Source: a virus. From it: a DNA stretch of 64,000 nucleotides. Positions 24,291-32,256 of this stretch are shown here, one piece after another. Numbering within the stretch: the first letter of the stretch is position 1; each line of letters starts with the position of its first letter. The translations under genes and the position numbers were made by a program. Where the stretch lies: IMG/VR virus record IMGVR_UViG_3300017917_003339, positions 1-64,000 of that record; one strand, 5' to 3'. The notes under the pieces are model-generated. The model saw only the letters and a program-made list of their open reading frames with translations. It did not search any database and was not told the DNA's origin.

Positions 24291-24858
24291 TAGTATCGTT
24301 TAAAAATTTTATTATTTTCTCTTTGACCCCAGATTGTTTAATACCCTCATAGAGTCTTGGTGTGTGAACAAAGTTCTTAAGTCCATAAACCAAATTACCG
24401 TCAGGTGTTATGTATTCACCAAGTTGCATATCATCTACCGCCACCCAAGATTCAACTTGGTTGTTTTTAAGCCAATGGTCAATCTCAAGAATTCTAGCAC
24501 GTTCATACCAACCCTTGTACATAAACATAGCACCAGCCAATTCATCAAAATCGCTAAGTTTAGGTGTTAGTGCTATGGGTTTTTTTATAATGCCTTGTGA
24601 TTCATAAAAAATACCTAATTCTTCTAAATTAGCCCATCTTTTCCAATCAGAAGAAACAACTATTTCAGCACCAGTTTTTTCAAGGATTTCATTAAGAACC
24701 TTTATGGCTTTTTTGTTGAAATTATCAAATCGTTCTATAACTGGAATAGACCCGTCGGCTATTGTTTGCCCAACACTTCTATTTTGTTTCTTGAATCGGC
24801 TACCAAATTCACTACCTAAACATATAACCCCATCGTGGTCTAAAAATATAACTTTCAT
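24271..24858 (-). CDS. HAD domain of Swiss Army Knife RNA-repair type
   Basis: 195 aa. Motif I is MKVIFLDHDGVICLGSEFG, motif II is AEIVVSSDWKRWANLEELG near residue 65, and the acidic site SWVAVDDMQLGEY lies near residue 131. The SSDWK form and the WxxVDD ending are typical of HADs attached to Swiss Army Knife RNA repair modules. With the HAD at 9379 and the Thg1-like protein it forms a possible RNA end-repair set. Confidence 0.8.
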   Translation of the reverse strand: MKVIFLDHDGVICLGSEFGSRFKKQNRSVGQTIADGSIPVIERFDNFNKKAIKVLNEILEKTGAEIVVSSDWKRWANLEELGIFYESQGIIKKPIALTPKLSDFDELAGAMFMYKGWYERARILEIDHWLKNNQVESWVAVDDMQLGEYITPDGNLVYGLKNFVHTPRLYEGIKQSGVKEKIIKFLNDTNGGTVD

Positions 24859-24862
24859 AAAA

Positions 24863-24897
24863 AAATAAATTCGTACCGCAAAGATACGAATTTATTT
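24863..24897 (-). terminator. combined terminator and promoter palindrome
   Basis: Perfect 13-bp arms AAATAAATTCGTA / TACGAATTTATTT around 9 nt, followed by a T run on the minus strand. The loop and arm edge contain TATCTTTG (24879-24886), the -7 element of the next gene. It can end transcription of the 84-aa gene and start that of the HAD gene. Confidence 0.6.
24879..24886 (-). promoter_or_regulatory. TAnnTTTG element inside the palindrome
   Basis: Minus strand TATCTTTG, 20 nt before the HAD ATG at 24858. Confidence 0.6.
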
Positions 24898-24904
24898 TGA
24901 AAAA

Positions 24905-25159
24905 TCAAAGCTTTATTACGATTATTTCCATTGTCCCTCTTTGTTCAAAAGTTTCCACGAATTCAACCCATTTGTCGTCATCTATTTCAAACAAATCTGA
25001 TTCTAATTCTAAACCTATTTCATTTAGAGAATCTTCATAGGTATTCTCCCAATAATCACCATCGTGAATTACCTTTAAAAGCTCTAATACTTCTTTTCTA
25101 TTCTCTAACTTAGCAACATTGAAATGGCCATTGCCATCCATACATACACAGGCTACCAT
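24905..25159 (-). CDS. unknown acidic 84-aa protein
   Basis: 84 aa (MVACVCMDGNGHFNVAKLEN), with an acidic helical middle (YEDSLNEIGLELESDLFEID). It starts on the last base of the macro-domain gene, so it is coupled to it and may act with it. No family recognised. Confidence 0.65.
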   Translation of the reverse strand: MVACVCMDGNGHFNVAKLENRKEVLELLKVIHDGDYWENTYEDSLNEIGLELESDLFEIDDDKWVEFVETFEQRGTMEIIVIKL

Positions 25160-25824
25160 TATGGAACATATTTTACAACCGTAACATCTTCACCGTTCAG
25201 TTCCTCTTGGATTATCCTTTCAATGATATTCCAATCACCACCAGCCAATCCAGCGCCAATCATCGGCAACCCGAATTTCTTGCCACTAAACTTAGCTTTC
25301 ATGGCAGCTAAGGACTTGCGTAAAGCTGTGTAATCTAAGTCCATTCTACCTTGCAAACGTCCCTTGTAGTCAAATTGACCATACAAGTTTACAACGATGG
25401 GTGTTGTGTTCTCAGTGTAGGTAATGGTTCCTAGCTTGTCTTGGTCACCAGAATTGGTGGTGCAATCAACAGCGTAAGCCTCAGGGAACTTATGTTTAAT
25501 TTGTGGGGCTATACCAGCACCCATTGTACAAAAGCAGTTGCAACAGTGTGCGATAACTTCGTACTGGTCAGCGTCGCGAACTAAATCGCCTTCTACATAC
25601 TTTATCATACTCAATACAGGTTTTGTTAAGTCTCGGTATAAGAACACAGTCTCAACACTGTATCGTCTTAAACCGTTAATTATTGTTGGATTCAATACTG
25701 AATCAATTGTTTTCAATCGGTGTTTTCCGATTTTAAGGATTTTTTTTACTTGGCCGCTTCTTAGCGTTTTGTATCTCCCAGTCTTTTTGATTAGGAAATC
25801 GTCTTTTTTCAACTCGTTAACCAT
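25159..25824 (-). CDS. macro domain protein (ADP-ribose binding/hydrolysing)
   Basis: 221 aa. The first 75 residues are a basic extension (KKTGRYKTLRSGQVKKILKI). The macro domain follows: IKYVEGDLVRDADQYEVIAH, the CNCFCTMGAGIAPQIKHKFP loop near residue 95 and the GLPMIGAGLAGGDWNIIERI phosphate-binding loop near residue 190. Closest by eye to ADP-ribose-1''-phosphatase or DarG-like macro domains. It may remove ADP-ribose from protein or nucleic acid or clear ADP-ribose products. Overlaps the NADAR gene by 8 nt. Confidence 0.92.
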   Translation of the reverse strand: MVNELKKDDFLIKKTGRYKTLRSGQVKKILKIGKHRLKTIDSVLNPTIINGLRRYSVETVFLYRDLTKPVLSMIKYVEGDLVRDADQYEVIAHCCNCFCTMGAGIAPQIKHKFPEAYAVDCTTNSGDQDKLGTITYTENTTPIVVNLYGQFDYKGRLQGRMDLDYTALRKSLAAMKAKFSGKKFGLPMIGAGLAGGDWNIIERIIQEELNGEDVTVVKYVP

Positions 25825-26302
25825 TTTGTTCTTTTTTTATAGTTTCACGTACTTTCATGATGGCTTCACCAAGCCAGTTGGTTCCTTTCCATTTTGACTT
25901 GTCAAGGATGTGTGGGTCTGTTTCATGTAACCCTATACCCCAAATGGTATCGTAAGGACTAGCTTCAACTAATTCTCTATCGCCAGTTTTTAACAACTCC
26001 GATTTCATTTTAGGGTTTTGTGTGAACTTAGCGTAGTTTGCTTCGTAAACGATTTCACGACATACAGCTTCCCATTGGTCTTTGTCAAACCCCTTAACTT
26101 TTCTACCCAAGGCTTTTTGTTCTTTTGGACCTTTGGTTTCCATGATTTCTTTGTAAGAATCAACATCACCAAACAACAAGGCTTTTTTGGCCATCATGTA
26201 TTGCTCACAGCAATTGTATTTAACTCCGTCGATTGTAAACTCTGAGGGACACCATTGGCTAAACGTGCCACCCCAGAAGAATACGTATTTGTCTGTTTTC
26301 AT
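25817..26302 (-). CDS. NADAR (YbiA-like) family protein
   Basis: 161 aa, full domain. Signature segments are VFFWGGTFSQWCPSEF near residue 7, CCEQYMMAKKALLFGD near residue 31, and SPYDTIWGIGLHETDPHI near residue 124. NADAR proteins act on N-glycosidic bonds of ADP-ribose-like or riboflavin-pathway compounds; some remove ADP-ribose from guanine in nucleic acids. Directly coupled to the macro domain gene, which strengthens a role in reversing ADP-ribosylation. Confidence 0.92.
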   Translation of the reverse strand: MKTDKYVFFWGGTFSQWCPSEFTIDGVKYNCCEQYMMAKKALLFGDVDSYKEIMETKGPKEQKALGRKVKGFDKDQWEAVCREIVYEANYAKFTQNPKMKSELLKTGDRELVEASPYDTIWGIGLHETDPHILDKSKWKGTNWLGEAIMKVRETIKKEQNG

Positions 26303-26916
26303 TATTCAGATAAAGATTTAAAGTGTCTTTTACCGATTTCGTCATAAGCGTTAGCCACAAGGCTGTACGTATACTCGAATAATCGTCTAAAAGGGTTGTT
26401 CAACAAAGTTGCTAACAATGACAACGGCCAATAAGAAATCCAAGCTACAATAGCTGATTTGTTTTCACTACCTATTGGCACGACTTTTATTTTTAACTCA
26501 GCCATTGATTTAACATTGTAACTCCAGATACTTAACCCATTATCTTTAAGCCTATCGCATAACATGGATATATGATTATCATTTTTTTCATCAAAGTCAG
26601 GTCGGTCTATAATTAACTTGGCTTTTGTTCTTTTGAAAATGTTAATTTTACGTTTAACAAATTCATTCCACTTCAAGAATGACCAAATTACACCTGCGAC
26701 TAAATACCCTAACACAAATAGTGTTGTGGATGCATAATCGTTCTTCACGAATTCCCAGACATCACGTCCGTAATTCCATAACAACAAAGCTAATGCAATA
26801 CTTACTGCGGTTGTTGCTACCCCTTCTTTTTCTACCTCTAGTGAAATCATTGTCACTATGGCCGCTACTATACCTACTATAAGTATTACATAGCTATTTG
26901 CTAAAATTTCTAACAT
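26302..26916 (-). CDS. membrane protein with four predicted TM segments
   Basis: 204 aa. Three hydrophobic segments lie in the first 85 residues (VILIVGIVAAIVTMISL, VSIALALLLWNYG, TLFVLGYLVAGVIWSFL). A soluble middle (DRPDFDEKNDNHISMLCDRL) and a further hydrophobic stretch (WISYWPLSLLATLL) follow. One-base overlap with the NADAR gene. Function unknown; membrane partners of ADP-ribose enzymes are conceivable but unproven. Confidence 0.68.
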   Translation of the reverse strand: MLEILANSYVILIVGIVAAIVTMISLEVEKEGVATTAVSIALALLLWNYGRDVWEFVKNDYASTTLFVLGYLVAGVIWSFLKWNEFVKRKINIFKRTKAKLIIDRPDFDEKNDNHISMLCDRLKDNGLSIWSYNVKSMAELKIKVVPIGSENKSAIVAWISYWPLSLLATLLNNPFRRLFEYTYSLVANAYDEIGKRHFKSLSE

Positions 26917-27145
26917 CTCTAATGTGTGTTAATATTGGTTTATAAATAATTTTTAACCCTAAGAGTTTTAATAAGTCGGTAATAGTTGATAATTCGTGTT
27001 TAAGAATTGGGGTGTTTTCTATAAATTCAATTATGGGTTCAAAATCATTTGAATATTTATCAAACTTTATAAAAACACCCCTATCTTCCAATCTGATTGT
27101 AACGTTATTACCGAGTAACGTTTCAGCAGATACATCTTTAATCAT
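26894..27145 (-). CDS. unknown 83-aa protein
   Basis: 83 aa (MIKDVSAETLLGNNVTIRLE), small alpha/beta. It lies 5 nt downstream of NAMPT and overlaps the membrane protein by 23 nt, in the same operon. No family recognised. Confidence 0.65.
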   Translation of the reverse strand: MIKDVSAETLLGNNVTIRLEDRGVFIKFDKYSNDFEPIIEFIENTPILKHELSTITDLLKLLGLKIIYKPILTHIRDVRNFSK

Positions 27146-27150
27146 ACGTA

Positions 27151-28713
27151 TTAAACTAATTTGGCACGTTCTCTAACCTCTTCAAAGGTCCATTCTTGGG
27201 TTAGTTTACCCATGTTAAACACTTCTACTAATTCGTCTTTTACAGTCTCAAAATCAGGTTCAGCTGATGTTACAGTTCTGTATGTACCATCATCGTTTTT
27301 AACCAATTTCAATCGACCTTTTTTAGACTTCTTGAATGAGCGAGTAATATTACCGTCAGCATCCATTTCAGTTGGTGATTTAACCACGTCGACCTCTTTA
27401 CCATCCAACACAGCAAAGCATGCTTTGGTTGCGAAGTTTTGAGTATCACGGTCAATACCAGCTTGTAGCAATTTACCACCCATACCCAACGCTAAGTTCT
27501 CTGGAGAAATCTTTTCTTCTTCAAGCAACGCGTAGATTTCTTTGATAGATTCCAAGTTGATACCATCACCTTGAATCACACGTACTTGTGGTGGCAATAC
27601 TTTGTAACCTTTATCGTTTACAGTGTAACCGAATTTGTCAAAAAGAATACGGAAAATCTCTCTAAGTGAGTTGATTACGTGTCCAGAATCAGGACGGATA
27701 ACGAGTTGGTTGCCAGGCTCGGCAGGTCTAGAAAGGATAAGGTCTTTCAATTCACCACCCCAATAATCAGAACATGCTCTAAAGATGTTAAATGAGTCAG
27801 AAACACAAGCCACAAGCCCAGTTGGGAACAATGTCAATACGCGTTTCATCATTTCAATTTCACCATCTTCACCTCTAAGTGTCATGATTGAGTGTTCAGT
27901 TGCAGGGATTGACAAACCATAAACGGTGTCAGTGTTGTAGTTTTCTACAATGTACTTAGAGCCCATTAGCGTGTCTGAACCTCTAAAGTTTACAAGGTGA
28001 GCAGAACCACCAATACCCGCTGATTCAACAGAAGATACACCTCTGAAACCGAAGTCATTCAATACGAAATCTACAAGGAAACTTCTAAGAGCATCATCGT
28101 AAGATGTGCAGTTTTTGAACGCTTCGTCAACAATTTTACGAACTTCTCTTGAAAGAGTAGCTACAGTGATAGGATACCACACTTGTAAAAGGATTGTTTC
28201 TAAGAAGTTAGTTAACCAAGCACACTCTGGGTCAAGGCTTTCGATAATCATAAGTACGTTGTGTGTACCTACTACAGTCCCCTCAGGAACAGCTTTGATG
28301 CTTACTGGCAAACGACCATCGTATTTGTCAACGATGTAGTCAAATTTACGTCTGTCAAATACATCGTCACGACCAAACACACCATGTTTGGTTCCAAGAT
28401 AATCATACGCTTCATCAATTTCCTCACGTGTGATAGCTAAACCCTCTAGGTATCGTTTCATGATGATTTGAAGACCGTAGAATACAGTTTCTGAGAATTT
28501 ACCACCTCTTGATTCCAAATAGGAAACCATTTTGGTCATTTCAGTACCGTAAAACTCATGATGCGAATACTTGTAAGCATCAGAACAAAGAATTAAATTC
28601 TCTGGTTTTTCTAGGATTTTAGCAATTGGTTTTGCTAAGGATTCAACCAACGCCATGTCGTTGATTTCAATCGCTTCCCTAAGTCGCTCAATAAGATATT
28701 TTTTTAGTCTCAT
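27151..28713 (-). CDS. nicotinamide phosphoribosyltransferase (NAMPT)
   Basis: 520 aa. Homology begins near residue 36 (NLILCSDAYKYSHHEFYG) and is strong throughout: DFGFRGVSSVESAGIGGSAH at 221-239, SIPATEHSIM at 268-277 with H273 matching the catalytic His, and VIRPDSGHVINSL at 338-350. It makes NMN from nicotinamide and PRPP. The first 33 residues are an extra, basic helix (MRLKKYLIERLREA) not found in ordinary NAMPT and similar to the N-termini of three other proteins here. PRPP synthetase and NMN adenylyltransferase genes flank it, completing NAD+ synthesis. Confidence 0.96.
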   Translation of the reverse strand: MRLKKYLIERLREAIEINDMALVESLAKPIAKILEKPENLILCSDAYKYSHHEFYGTEMTKMVSYLESRGGKFSETVFYGLQIIMKRYLEGLAITREEIDEAYDYLGTKHGVFGRDDVFDRRKFDYIVDKYDGRLPVSIKAVPEGTVVGTHNVLMIIESLDPECAWLTNFLETILLQVWYPITVATLSREVRKIVDEAFKNCTSYDDALRSFLVDFVLNDFGFRGVSSVESAGIGGSAHLVNFRGSDTLMGSKYIVENYNTDTVYGLSIPATEHSIMTLRGEDGEIEMMKRVLTLFPTGLVACVSDSFNIFRACSDYWGGELKDLILSRPAEPGNQLVIRPDSGHVINSLREIFRILFDKFGYTVNDKGYKVLPPQVRVIQGDGINLESIKEIYALLEEEKISPENLALGMGGKLLQAGIDRDTQNFATKACFAVLDGKEVDVVKSPTEMDADGNITRSFKKSKKGRLKLVKNDDGTYRTVTSAEPDFETVKDELVEVFNMGKLTQEWTFEEVRERAKLV

Positions 28714-28730
28714 ATTAATTAAAATTTATG

Positions 28731-28738
28731 CAAATATA
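28731..28738 (-). promoter_or_regulatory. TAnnTTTG promoter element for NAMPT
   Basis: Minus strand TATATTTG, 17 nt before the NAMPT ATG. Confidence 0.65.
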
Positions 28739-28755
28739 CAATTTTATTTTTGTTC

Positions 28756-29100
28756 CTACAAATTATTTGTGTTAATTATCAACACTTTTTTTCCTAGTTT
28801 TTCCGCTTTGGATATGGAATCCTTGGTACCCTTAGATTCCATATCCCAGAAAGCAACTACAAATTCAGCTTCTTCAATTATTTGAGTATTGCGTTTAAAA
28901 CCAGCTGATTTACCATACTTTTCCCAATCAGGTAAAAAGATTTTTGTCGGTATGTTGTTTTCGTTGGCAAAGCGCTCACCTAATTTGTCAGCACCAACAG
29001 CGCCACCGCTAACTATTTCGGTTATTTTTAACCCTGATAGCGTTTCAACAACTTTATCATAGTTGTTAAACCCTCTTGAACCAACCACAGCTACTTTCAT
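28756..29100 (-). CDS. SLOG-family (DUF2493/YspA-like) nucleotide-ligand binding protein
   Basis: 114 aa, one Rossmann-like domain. MKVAVVGSRGFNNYDKV opens it, VSGGAVGADKLGERFA near residue 33 is the ligand-binding GGAxGAD motif, and FVVAFWDMESKGTKDSI near residue 80 closes the fold. SLOG proteins sense or cleave nucleotide ligands, including NAD+-derived ones in defence systems. Its place between NAMPT and the rest of the block supports such a ligand. Overlaps the next gene by 4 nt. Confidence 0.85.
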   Translation of the reverse strand: MKVAVVGSRGFNNYDKVVETLSGLKITEIVSGGAVGADKLGERFANENNIPTKIFLPDWEKYGKSAGFKRNTQIIEEAEFVVAFWDMESKGTKDSISKAEKLGKKVLIINTNNL

Positions 29101-30206
29101 TCTAACACACCATTTTCGTTTCTAACCGCAAAGTACTCTGTGGTTAACTTTGATGGTTCTTTAACCCCAGCAGCAGCCAATAACTCTTTCATTTCGTGCA
29201 TAACAGCCTTGTGGTAGTTGTACACCCTAACTTTTTTGTCTTCTGGGTTAAGACCCTTGATAAGAATTTTGTTTTGGGTTGCTATACCTACTGGGCATGT
29301 GTTTTTATTGCACTCTCTAGCTTGAATACATCCAAGGCTAAGCATGAACGCTCTAGCAGCGTTTACAATGTCAGCACCGTTGGCTCTTAGCTTAAGTATG
29401 TCATAAGCTGACGTGGCTTTACCAGAAGCTATAACTCTGATATCCTCTCTAAGTCCAAACAAAGACAATGTTTCATCAACATAACGCAACGCATCCATAA
29501 GTGGCATACCAACATGGTTGGTGAATACTATTGGAGCAGCACCAGTACCGCCTTCACCACCGTCAACTGTTATGAAATCTGGCCACATTTTATGAACAGC
29601 CATTTCATTACAAAGTCTTTTAAATTCATATTCATCACCCAAACACAATTTAATTCCGATTGGAAGACCATTGCTAAGGCTACGCAAACGTGCAATAAAG
29701 ATTAATAATTCTTTTGGATTTGAAAAAGCAGAGTGAAATGGTGGGCTTAACACATCAGTGTTTGGTTCTACACCACGAATATCCGCAATTTCTTGTGTAT
29801 TCTTGGCAGCTGGCAATATACCGCCGTGACCAGGTTTGGCCCCTTGTGACAGTTTAATTTCCACCAACTTAACGTTGGCTTTTTTGATAGAAGCTAAGAA
29901 TGCTTTCTCATCAAAAACTCTTTTACCATCAATGGTTTTACCAGCTCCAAAATACCCTGTACCTATTTGGAAACACAAATCACCACCGTTTTTGATATGG
30001 TATGGGGAAATCCCACCCTCACCAGTATTGTGATAAAATTGTCCCAACTTGGCACCACCATTCAAAGCCAACACAGCAGCGTTGGACAATGCGCCATAAC
30101 TCATGGCGCTGATATTGAAGATAGAAGCTGAATAAGGCTTCTTACAAAATTTTGAACCTATTTGTATTCTAGGGATTGTTACATCGTCAACAGATACTGG
30201 GTACAT
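29097..30206 (-). CDS. FMN-binding glutamate synthase-like protein, C-terminal part (frameshifted)
   Basis: 369 aa. FMN-barrel motifs: SAMSYGALSNAAVLALNGGA near residue 34, EIKLSQGAKPGHGGILPAAK near residue 116, FITVDGGEGGTGAAP near residue 212, and the 3Fe-4S-type Cys cluster in CIQARECNKNTCPVG near residue 303. In relatives this domain follows the N-terminal segment encoded just upstream in another frame (30214-30597). The shift lies at a run of six T (plus strand, 30231-30236). Either the gene is inactivated, needs a +1 frameshift, or the assembly has an indel. Confidence 0.85.
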   Translation of the reverse strand: MYPVSVDDVTIPRIQIGSKFCKKPYSASIFNISAMSYGALSNAAVLALNGGAKLGQFYHNTGEGGISPYHIKNGGDLCFQIGTGYFGAGKTIDGKRVFDEKAFLASIKKANVKLVEIKLSQGAKPGHGGILPAAKNTQEIADIRGVEPNTDVLSPPFHSAFSNPKELLIFIARLRSLSNGLPIGIKLCLGDEYEFKRLCNEMAVHKMWPDFITVDGGEGGTGAAPIVFTNHVGMPLMDALRYVDETLSLFGLREDIRVIASGKATSAYDILKLRANGADIVNAARAFMLSLGCIQARECNKNTCPVGIATQNKILIKGLNPEDKKVRVYNYHKAVMHEMKELLAAAGVKEPSKLTTEYFAVRNENGVLE

Positions 30207-30213
30207 AGAATGT

Positions 30214-30597
30214 CTAAGGAATTCGTACCCTTTTTTGGTATACGTCTAGCTGAGTTCCAAATGGTGTGCTATTGACATCACCCTTGGCTTTTTGGTAAAC
30301 GTCAGAGCGTTTCTCTCTGTTGTAAGGCGTTCCGTTAGTATCGTGTTCAATAAAGTATTGCTGTATCTTTGAACGCTCGTGTTCAAAAACCCATCTAAGC
30401 CTACCCAATAGTGGATAGTTTCGTAACAACGCGTGTTTTGTTTGCATAATGTCGTGAATAACAACAACCAAACAAACAGCTGAAATAGTTGCCAAAGCCC
30501 ATAACACAGGACTTTGTAGGAAGTATGATGCAAATCCGAAGATAAACATCCAAGCGATAAAAAATGTCAGTATTTTATCTCTAGTAAGATTGCTCAT
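30214..30597 (-). CDS. FMN-binding glutamate synthase-like protein, N-terminal part (frameshifted)
   Basis: 127 aa. Two membrane segments (FFIAWMFIFGFASYFL and ALATISAVCLVVVIHD) precede QQYFIEHDTNGTPYNREKRS and FGTQLDVYQK, the usual N-terminal region of bacterial FMN-binding glutamate synthase family proteins. The frame then reads RVRIP and stops, while the other frame continues GYEFLRHSMYPV into the barrel domain as in intact homologues. The two pieces are therefore one broken or frameshifted gene. Confidence 0.82.
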   Translation of the reverse strand: MSNLTRDKILTFFIAWMFIFGFASYFLQSPVLWALATISAVCLVVVIHDIMQTKHALLRNYPLLGRLRWVFEHERSKIQQYFIEHDTNGTPYNREKRSDVYQKAKGDVNSTPFGTQLDVYQKRVRIP

Positions 30598-30599
30598 GA

Positions 30600-31205
30600 T
30601 TATTTAATTTTTACGTTCTCAAAATCAACGTGTAAGTCTGTGGTAAATTCTTTACCGAATCTGTTTTTAACAACTTTTAAAGTTGTGTTAGGTCTTTTCT
30701 TCCAAAACAAAAGAAAATCATACCATTTTTTTCCGTGGTTAACTCTTTTAATAGCGACAAACATGTCAGCAAGATGTAATTGAGAACGATTGGTTTGAAA
30801 ACTATCGTTCTTTGGTGCAAAACGTTTTAACTGAGTTGAGACGAATATTGGTGTATTGTAGTCTTGAGACAGACGAGCCAAATCTTCATAATTTATAATC
30901 GGAAAATCAATTATCACCAAATCAAATCCCTTTTGGAAAAAAGGTTTTAAGTTAGTTTCAGGTAAGACCACAGAGTCAATAGTGATAGCACCATTAACAT
31001 CTACTTTTTTACCCAAATATTTCTCAATTCTTTTTAAGATTGGTTTAGATTTTGTTTCGGTAAGATATAATACTTTCTTCCCATCTAAATAAACCTCAGC
31101 GGCCAATATAGAAAGCAATGTGGTTTTACCACTACCAGCGTATGAACCAAAAAACACTTTTGGTTTGTCTTCTAGGTTTAGCCCTAGTAATTTTAATAAT
31201 TTCAT
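30600..31205 (-). CDS. RecA/DnaB-like P-loop ATPase
   Basis: 201 aa. Walker A is FFGSYAGSGKTTLLSILA at residues 18-35 and Walker B is FDLVIIDFPIINYEDLA near residue 93. A polar strand FVSTQLKRFAP follows, as in DnaB, RadA and KaiC cores, and the C-terminus is a beta hairpin (TLKVVKNRFGKEF). Only one ATPase domain and no helicase N-terminus are present. It may be a recombination or helicase accessory factor. Overlaps nadM by 4 nt. Confidence 0.75.
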   Translation of the reverse strand: MKLLKLLGLNLEDKPKVFFGSYAGSGKTTLLSILAAEVYLDGKKVLYLTETKSKPILKRIEKYLGKKVDVNGAITIDSVVLPETNLKPFFQKGFDLVIIDFPIINYEDLARLSQDYNTPIFVSTQLKRFAPKNDSFQTNRSQLHLADMFVAIKRVNHGKKWYDFLLFWKKRPNTTLKVVKNRFGKEFTTDLHVDFENVKIK

Positions 31206-32188
31206 TTTAAAGCAATCAATTTGTCGGTTACTACTTTTTTCAAGAATGTTTTCATAAGTTCAATATGCTCTGGAACGATTTTATCCTCCAATTTCCATGT
31301 GTATTTGATTGGTGGTACGTGACCGTCGCCAAGACTTGGTTCTTGTTCATGTTCAAACAAATCAGTCAAATCAAAATATTTAACCTCAGCAATATCGTCA
31401 GAAGCCTCAGGTTTTCCCATTTGGTCCCATTCATAGAACAAGAACAATGTTGTCATGATACCAGAATCTTCTCTCTCATAACGCCAATCCTTGATTTGTT
31501 GACTGGCAACATACGTTGGTTTAAGGCCAGATAATTTGGTTTCTTCAAACAACTCTCTACGAGCAGCGGTTTCATAACAATCATCCGTTCTGTCGACAAA
31601 CCCACCAACAAATCTAAATTTGTCTTCTGCTGGTTTTCTCGCTAAAAGGATTTGTCCGTTATAGTTGGCTACAACAATGTCAACAGTTGGATAAGTTACT
31701 GGTCTTTGTTTTGAAATACCGTAGATGACCCCAGCTCTGAAATCCTCAGAGTCTAACACTTCACTAGAAGCATTTGCTCTAATATCTGTAGCGTTGTGTG
31801 AAGACACTTGGTCTAGCATTTCTGTTTTGTGTTCCCCTGAATAGAAAGGAATAAATGAATCTCTGCTACCATACAAGATAGCTTGTTTTTCAGGGAATAT
31901 CGTTGCAAGAGTGTTGTCAACATTTTCAGACCATTTTTCATCGCTTCTATGGTCTGGCAACGCCATAACAATAACCTCTGGGTATCTTTCTTGGATTAAT
32001 TTTCTACGAGTTGCAAAATCCAATGGATTTCTTTTTGTGTTTTGAATTCTAGGGATTCCCAAGAAAACAACAACGTTTGAGTGCATTTCACATACTTTGT
32101 CTAAAACGCTAGTATGTCCTTCGTGTAAATATGGTGTTTGGAATCTTCCAATCATTACACCAACTTCTGGTTTTTTAATATCTTCCAT
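31202..32188 (-). CDS. nadM: bifunctional NMN adenylyltransferase / Nudix hydrolase
   Basis: 328 aa. The N-terminal nucleotidyltransferase has GRFQTPYLHEGHTSVL at 14-29 with the HxGH motif at 22-25, and GISKQRPVTYPT near 157-168. The C-terminal Nudix domain has FVGGFVDRTDD and ARRELFEET at about 193-217; the first acid of the Nudix box is Asp. NadM-Nudix proteins join NMN and ATP to NAD+ and hydrolyse ADP-ribose. With NAMPT and PRPP synthetase it completes a three-step NAD+ route. Own TAnnTTTG promoter upstream. Confidence 0.95.
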   Translation of the reverse strand: MEDIKKPEVGVMIGRFQTPYLHEGHTSVLDKVCEMHSNVVVFLGIPRIQNTKRNPLDFATRRKLIQERYPEVIVMALPDHRSDEKWSENVDNTLATIFPEKQAILYGSRDSFIPFYSGEHKTEMLDQVSSHNATDIRANASSEVLDSEDFRAGVIYGISKQRPVTYPTVDIVVANYNGQILLARKPAEDKFRFVGGFVDRTDDCYETAARRELFEETKLSGLKPTYVASQQIKDWRYEREDSGIMTTLFLFYEWDQMGKPEASDDIAEVKYFDLTDLFEHEQEPSLGDGHVPPIKYTWKLEDKIVPEHIELMKTFLKKVVTDKLIALK

Positions 32189-32207
32189 TTTTTATTCTTT
32201 TACGATG

Positions 32208-32215
32208 CAAATATA
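32208..32215 (-). promoter_or_regulatory. TAnnTTTG promoter element for nadM
   Basis: Minus strand TATATTTG, 19 nt before the nadM ATG. Confidence 0.65.
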
Positions 32216-32250
32216 CACAAAAAATCCCAATAAAAAAATTTATTGGGACT
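32216..32250 (-). terminator. intrinsic terminator
   Basis: Arms TCCCAATAAA / TTTATTGGGA around 4 nt, followed by T residues, after the AAA ATPase stop. Confidence 0.8.
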
Positions 32251-32256
32251 TTTTTT

